Origin: Cudoniella acicularis
Taxonomy: Eukaryota > Ascomycota > Leotiomycetes > Helotiales > Helotiaceae
Length of the DNA: 11,243 nt
Assembly: GCA_013054445.1 (NCBI GenBank)
Contig: JAAMPI010001700.1
Coordinates: 1-11,243, forward strand
Reading direction: 5' to 3'
Positions 7,327 to 11,243 of this stretch are shown one piece after another. The notes under the pieces were generated by a model. It ran no database searches and had not been told where the DNA came from. It saw nothing but the letters and a program-made list of their open reading frames with translations. Within the stretch, counting starts at the first letter, position 1. Every line of letters begins with the position of its first letter. Position numbers and translations under genes: made by a program.

Positions 7327-7994
7327 GTGCATATATCATCGCCGAATACAATGATGATTGGAGATACTCGATATGGGTGGCCTTGATGGTCGGCGCCCCC
7401 ATGTTTCTCCTCTCACTATTCATGAAAGAGACTCTCAAGATGAAAATACTGCAAACTACGAATCAAAGTCGAGACATCAAAACAATGTCTCCTGTCGAAC
7501 AACACACTCTGAAGCAGGTTCTCATCATCGCTGCCACAAGGCCTGCGCATATGCTCTTCACTGAGCCACTTGTCTTCTATCTCTCCACCTACACAGCCTT
7601 CGGATTTGCGATGCTTTTTAGCTTCTATAGCTCTTACTCGCTAGTTTTTACCACGGTGTATCATGAACAGTGTTGGCCTCGCATTTATTGGCATTCTTAT
7701 GGGGTTCATTTTTACCACCATCACATTCGCAGTTCTAGACAAGACGGTCTATCAAAAAGCGATGAAAGCATCGGTGGGTCGGGCTGCCCCAGAGCACAGG
7801 TTGTATGCTGCAATGTTGGGGAGTTTCATGTTGCCTATCTCTCTTTTCTAGTCAGTGTCGCTAAAATGATCTCTTTCGAGACTCGGAGTTAATGGACTAT
7901 TTATATGTATGCTTGGACACCGAATGCAAACATACATTGGATTGTACCTGCCTTGGAAGGGGTACCTTTCGGATGGTTTTCACTGTGTATTTTT

Positions 7995-8042
7995 GTAAAT
8001 TGCTTTTCACCCAGTCATCAACGCTTTGCTAACATAAAGAAG
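7995..8042 (+). other. Late intron of the transporter pseudogene
   Basis: Donor gtaaat, a gctaac branch site at 8028-8033 and acceptor gaag bound 48 nt. Removal joins SLCIF to LSFITYLLDIYE, the expected helix. Because 48 is divisible by three, retention leaves the frame open. Confidence 0.65.
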
Positions 8043-8343
8043 TTATCCTTCATAACATACCTTTTAGATATTTATGAGGTATGGCCATAATCCATCTCAT
8101 CAAGCGGTTATATAGGGAAGCTTACATGTGGCAGCACTTGCTGCGAATGGTATTCCTCGATACCTTTTTTGCGCAGCGTTTCCGCTATTCACTCTTCAAA
8201 TGTATGAGAGTTGACTTGGAATCCATTGGGCAACCAGTGTGTTTGCTTTCACCAGTGTTCTCATGCTTTCAATACCATGGGTCTTCTTTAGGTACGGCAA
8301 GCAACTGCGGGCTCGCAGCGGGTATGGTAGCTTAAAGGATTAA

Positions 8344-8723
8344 ATAATTGTTTAAGTAAATAGATAATTTATAACTAAGTTCTCGCTAGCCTACTTAAAA
8401 CCTCGCCTTTCCCAGTATTTTTACAGAAAGAAATAGATCAAAACTTCTGCAAATCCCCAACTCGGCTTTATCTCCTATGCAGTTGTATAATCTACGGAAA
8501 TCTTTTTAGATGATTTTCCCAAAGTTATTGTCGTTGTCACGTAGCGATTTCAGCCATATGCCATGGATTGCCTATTAAAATAGTCGTGCTGCGATCAAAT
8601 CCTTGTGATCCTGAATTTGAGCATCAGCCTTCCCCTCTCATCCCTTTCTAATGCCCGTCACTATTACTGCCATCGATCATTCTCGCGAACTCTATTCCTA
8701 GGAAAACATCATTATTCTCGCCC
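8344..8723. other. Intergenic region between transporter and HET remnants
   Basis: This 380-bp stretch is A/T-rich at its left end and contains no recognisable gene. It should hold the 3' end of the transporter locus and the promoter of the HET gene. An ATG at 8651 opens only 16 codons in another frame. Confidence 0.55.
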
Positions 8724-11075
8724 TTGAAAATTTTCCGTCGCAATAAGCGCTCCACGCAGGAGGGGTCGGAGGGGACCAAGAACGGTAACCATTTACTCGA
8801 TAAAACGGCTATGCAGTCTCCCTATCGGGATTTGGGAGTACAAAACTATCACGAACAAAAGTTCTATGAGATCCGAGATTTCATGCTCTTGCCTAGAGAA
8901 GACACCGAAGAAATCCGCGGCCATCTCCTTCGCGCGTTTTTGGATGCACCATGCTTTCCGCCGATATACGAGGCTCTCTCGTACACCTGGGGTGACCCAA
9001 ATGACACTGTGGCTATTAAAATTCTCGGTTCTACTGTCCCTGAAGTCTCTGGTGGTTCCCCTTTCGAGATACCAGATCCCCAAAAACGAGAAATTGGTCA
9101 ACTTCAAATCACTAGGAATCCCAATACAGCACTTCGTGCTCTGCGCCGCCCATTGCCTCAAGACCAACATTGAATTCTTTGGATCGATGCTATCTGTATT
9201 ATCCAGCCAGATTTGGATGAGAAGAGTATCTAGATTGGCTTAATGCAGAACATTTACCAGAGCGCATCTAAAGTTGCTGTGTGGCTAGGTGATCCAATGC
9301 CGTTTTCTCATCTTGGACTCGACGCTTTAGATGTGATATTCCATCAAGATTTCGAAGTGCCTCTATTTGCAGCATTTTACACAAGAGGGAAGTCACGCTT
9401 GGGCCTTTTATATTTAATGCAGAGGTCGTGGTGGCAGAGGATATGGGCTATTCAAGAGATTGCTTTCGCCAGAAAGGCACGCCTGCTCTGTGGAGATCGG
9501 TCTGTCATATGGCCATCTCTCAACAGGCTAGATACAACCATCTCAAATCTAAAATAAGTTATTCAAGCTACTTCCTCAAGGCAACACGAACATGGCACGG
9601 GTCTTGAAAACCTACTGGAAATTCTACAGATTCAGAGTCGCATTATGAAAGATCCTAAACCTTCATTACTTGACTTGGTGGAATTGTTTCAAACTGACCA
9701 ATGTACCCACCGACGAGATAGAGTTTTTGCAATTCTTGATCTCGCCGTGGAGGAAGATTCTAAAGAGAATCTTCCTGATTATTCCATGGCTCTTTCGGAG
9801 GTACAATTATGACCGTTTCGGACATTGATACCAAAGCTTCAAGGACTTCAGTTCCTGAATTTCTCTGGTGGATATATAGAAAAGCCAGGCAGGTCGCCAT
9901 GGATACTTGAGTGGGACTCGGAGGTTACTGGGATGTCGGACACAGCATCTGGGAGGTTGCGCCCACGACTGGGTTTCACCTCCTTGATAGCGCAGGAACC
10001 TTACTTTCGTCAGTTTGCTGCTTCAAGGAACATAAAACTGGAAGCTTCGTTCAGAAGCAACGCAGCGAGCTTATGTTTATTGAGTCTAAAGGCAATAGTA
10101 GTTGACAGGATCAATATTTGCGAGGAACAGTTTAAATCTCAACGGGTGGATGATAATCGAGTCGCTATTCTGTGGCAGTACTACTGGCTAGATGATGATC
10201 CTGTACCTTTGATAAAAAAGTGGAGAGAGCTGGCGTATGAACATTGTGCTGCGGCTAGCTCCCCTTATGGCACGACTGAGGGGGCTGTTGAAGAAGCATT
10301 TTGGCGTGCACTAATTACAGACCCCGATCCTGACCCCTCAAAGGCAGACAAAAAAGCAGATTTCGAGTGTGAAAGAGGCTATACCTTGCCCTTTCGGGCG
10401 ACTGATCCGGGTGAGCATCTCCACGAATCTGGAGAGTATGTGGTGCTGAGGCAAGGCTCTCAAGAGAATAGGGAGCCTCCCATGCACAACGTCTCAGTAT
10501 CCCCACAACTCGAGAACGACAACCAACTAGAGGTCGTTGGGAAATGGAAGGTCCTTGGGATCACATATTTTTCCAATCTCGATGGGGGCGCCAGAATGAT
10601 GGAGCATACAACCACACTCAACGATAAAACAACAGATATTCTAGGCGAATGTATCTACGGCGGGGATGGTGTTATAGGTTTAATCATACGTGTCCACACA
10701 GTAATTGGAGAATACCTCAGCTAAACCTGGAAAATCAATCCCGCTTGCACGGAGCTATCTGGTCTTCCTTGAACCGGGCTATATCCAGATCCTAAACGGC
10801 TCAACTACTTCAATATCGGTCTACAGAACGCGGTCTTTCCTCGTCGATTCACTATCACCCAAAAGGGTTATATGGGCCTTACTCCACCGAAAGCCCAGGT
10901 CGGCGATCTTATTTGCATTTTCTTTGGTGCCAGTACGCCATTTGTTGTTAGGGAGATAGAAGATGGGTATTTCAGGCTTGTTGGTGAGTGCTATGTGCAT
11001 GGACTTATGGATGGTGAAGCTATGGATGATTTGTTGGCTAGGAAGCTTGAAGGGCAGACTATTACACTTGCTTAA
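8724..11075 (+). pseudogene. HET-domain (heterokaryon incompatibility) protein, six in-frame stops
   Basis: HET proteins (PF06985) act in fungal self/non-self recognition and can trigger cell death after fusion of unlike strains. The family core is clear: YEALSYTWGDP (8967-8999), LWIDAICIIQPD (9177-9212), IYQSASKVAVWLG (9252-9290), RSWWQRIWAIQE (9423-9458), then CTHRRDRVFAILDLA (9702-9746). A C-terminal GDLICIFFGASTPFVVRE (10902-10955) and FRLVGECYVHGLMDGEAM (10971-11024) are also typical of long HET proteins. Everything lies in one frame of about 784 codons with no indel or intron needed. That frame holds TGA 9171, TAG 9231, TAA 9555, TGA 9810, TAA 10722 and TGA 10770. The conserved Asn of the CINQ motif is Ile (9201-9203). 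The start is unclear: 8724 is TTG, and the first in-frame ATG is 8811. No intact product is possible. Only short pieces remain open, the longest about 300 codons (9813-10724). Confidence 0.88.
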
Positions 11076-11243
11076 CCCTTTTAATCTTGCTTATCAGATA
11101 GGTAAAAACACACAAAACCTCGCTCATACCCCCTCTCAAATCCTACCTCCCAACTCAACCTTCGTTCTCCTCTTCATCTAAGTACCATATTACTTCCCCT
11201 AGCCCTCCAACCCCTCCACAAACTCCCCCAGCAACCTCTCCTC
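11076..11243. other. 3' flank of the HET remnant
   Basis: This 168-bp C/T-rich tail after the HET stop has no recognisable gene. The pyrimidine-rich run near the window end could be the leader of a further gene outside the window. Confidence 0.4.

Larger units (their letters stand above)
6558..8343 (+). pseudogene. MFS transporter, DHA1 drug:H+ antiporter family, multiply broken
   Basis: The remnant encodes a 12-helix plasma-membrane efflux transporter of the fungal DHA1 (multidrug/polyamine) type. Diagnostic pieces are the N-terminal DWESPGNKENPRNWPFW, STYTPAIPYVEKQFGVS (helix 1 end), the motif-A loop PLSELLGRR (7014-7037), CRLLAGVLGTTPLAVGAGTISDIW, the FLGPYLG/AYIIAEY junction, MLFSFYSSY, GLAFIGILMGFIF, YAWTPNANIHWIVPALEG and a final PWVFFRYGKQLRARSGYG. 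Likely start is the ATG at 6636; an upstream ATG at 6558 is in the same frame but separated by TAG (6612-6614). Lesions: one base missing near the T run at 6772-6775, one surplus base at about 7662, loss of an intron acceptor after 7851, an unresolved junction after the DIYE segment near 8084-8135, and TGA at 8212-8214 inside MYES/LGIHWATS. Three introns are still recognisable. No full-length transporter can be made. Confidence 0.85.

Noticed and set aside
8793..9170. 125-codon minus-strand frame
   Set aside because: It is antisense to the HET domain coding sequence, with no recognisable domain.
10705..10959. 84-codon plus-strand frame overlapping the HET gene end
   Set aside because: It is in a different frame. 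The HET frame resumes across the same DNA with recognisable family residues after two stops.

Overview
The window looks like nuclear DNA of a filamentous ascomycete (Pezizomycotina). Three things point there: short GT-AG introns of about 48-163 nt, a HET-domain gene, and a DHA1-type multidrug transporter gene. A helotialean (Leotiomycetes) origin would fit the overall feel, but I cannot establish it from this sequence.

Layout: (1) 514-1801, plus strand: a small ankyrin-repeat gene, broken twice. It has an in-frame TAG near its start and a 263-bp solo LTR (1183-1445) flanked by a perfect 5-bp target duplication, tttct. Removing the LTR and one duplication copy rejoins the two halves in frame. 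(2) 2022-3655, minus strand: an acidic/lysine-rich nuclear protein that I recognise as a fungal relative of the H2A-H2B chaperone HIRIP3. It has one 54-nt intron and two frame breaks, both one surplus base in an A/T homopolymer. (3) 3656-4051: a divergent promoter with a CCAAT box beside a perfect 8+8 bp inverted repeat. (4) 4052-5264, plus strand: an apparently intact two-exon DEDDh 3'-5' exonuclease of the Rv2179c/RNase T-like type, with a disordered tail holding three [ST]PE[TI]SF motifs. (5) 5265-6557: about 1.3 kb with no recognisable gene. (6) 6558/6636-8343, plus strand: an MFS DHA1 transporter pseudogene with frameshifts, in-frame stops and a lost splice acceptor. (7) about 8724-11075, plus strand: a HET-domain pseudogene that stays in one frame over about 2.35 kb but carries six stop codons.

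The two housekeeping-like genes, sharing one divergent promoter, are open or nearly so. The three accessory-type genes (ankyrin, MFS, HET) are all dead. Most of their stop codons can be explained by single C-to-T changes (CAG/CAA/CGA to TAG/TAA/TGA), and one neighbour carries a retroelement scar. That is compatible with past repeat-induced point mutation (RIP) or ordinary decay in a subdispensable region. No tRNA, rRNA or CRISPR was seen. The most interesting items are the LTR-split ankyrin gene, the exonuclease with its repeated-motif tail, and the HIRIP3 relative.
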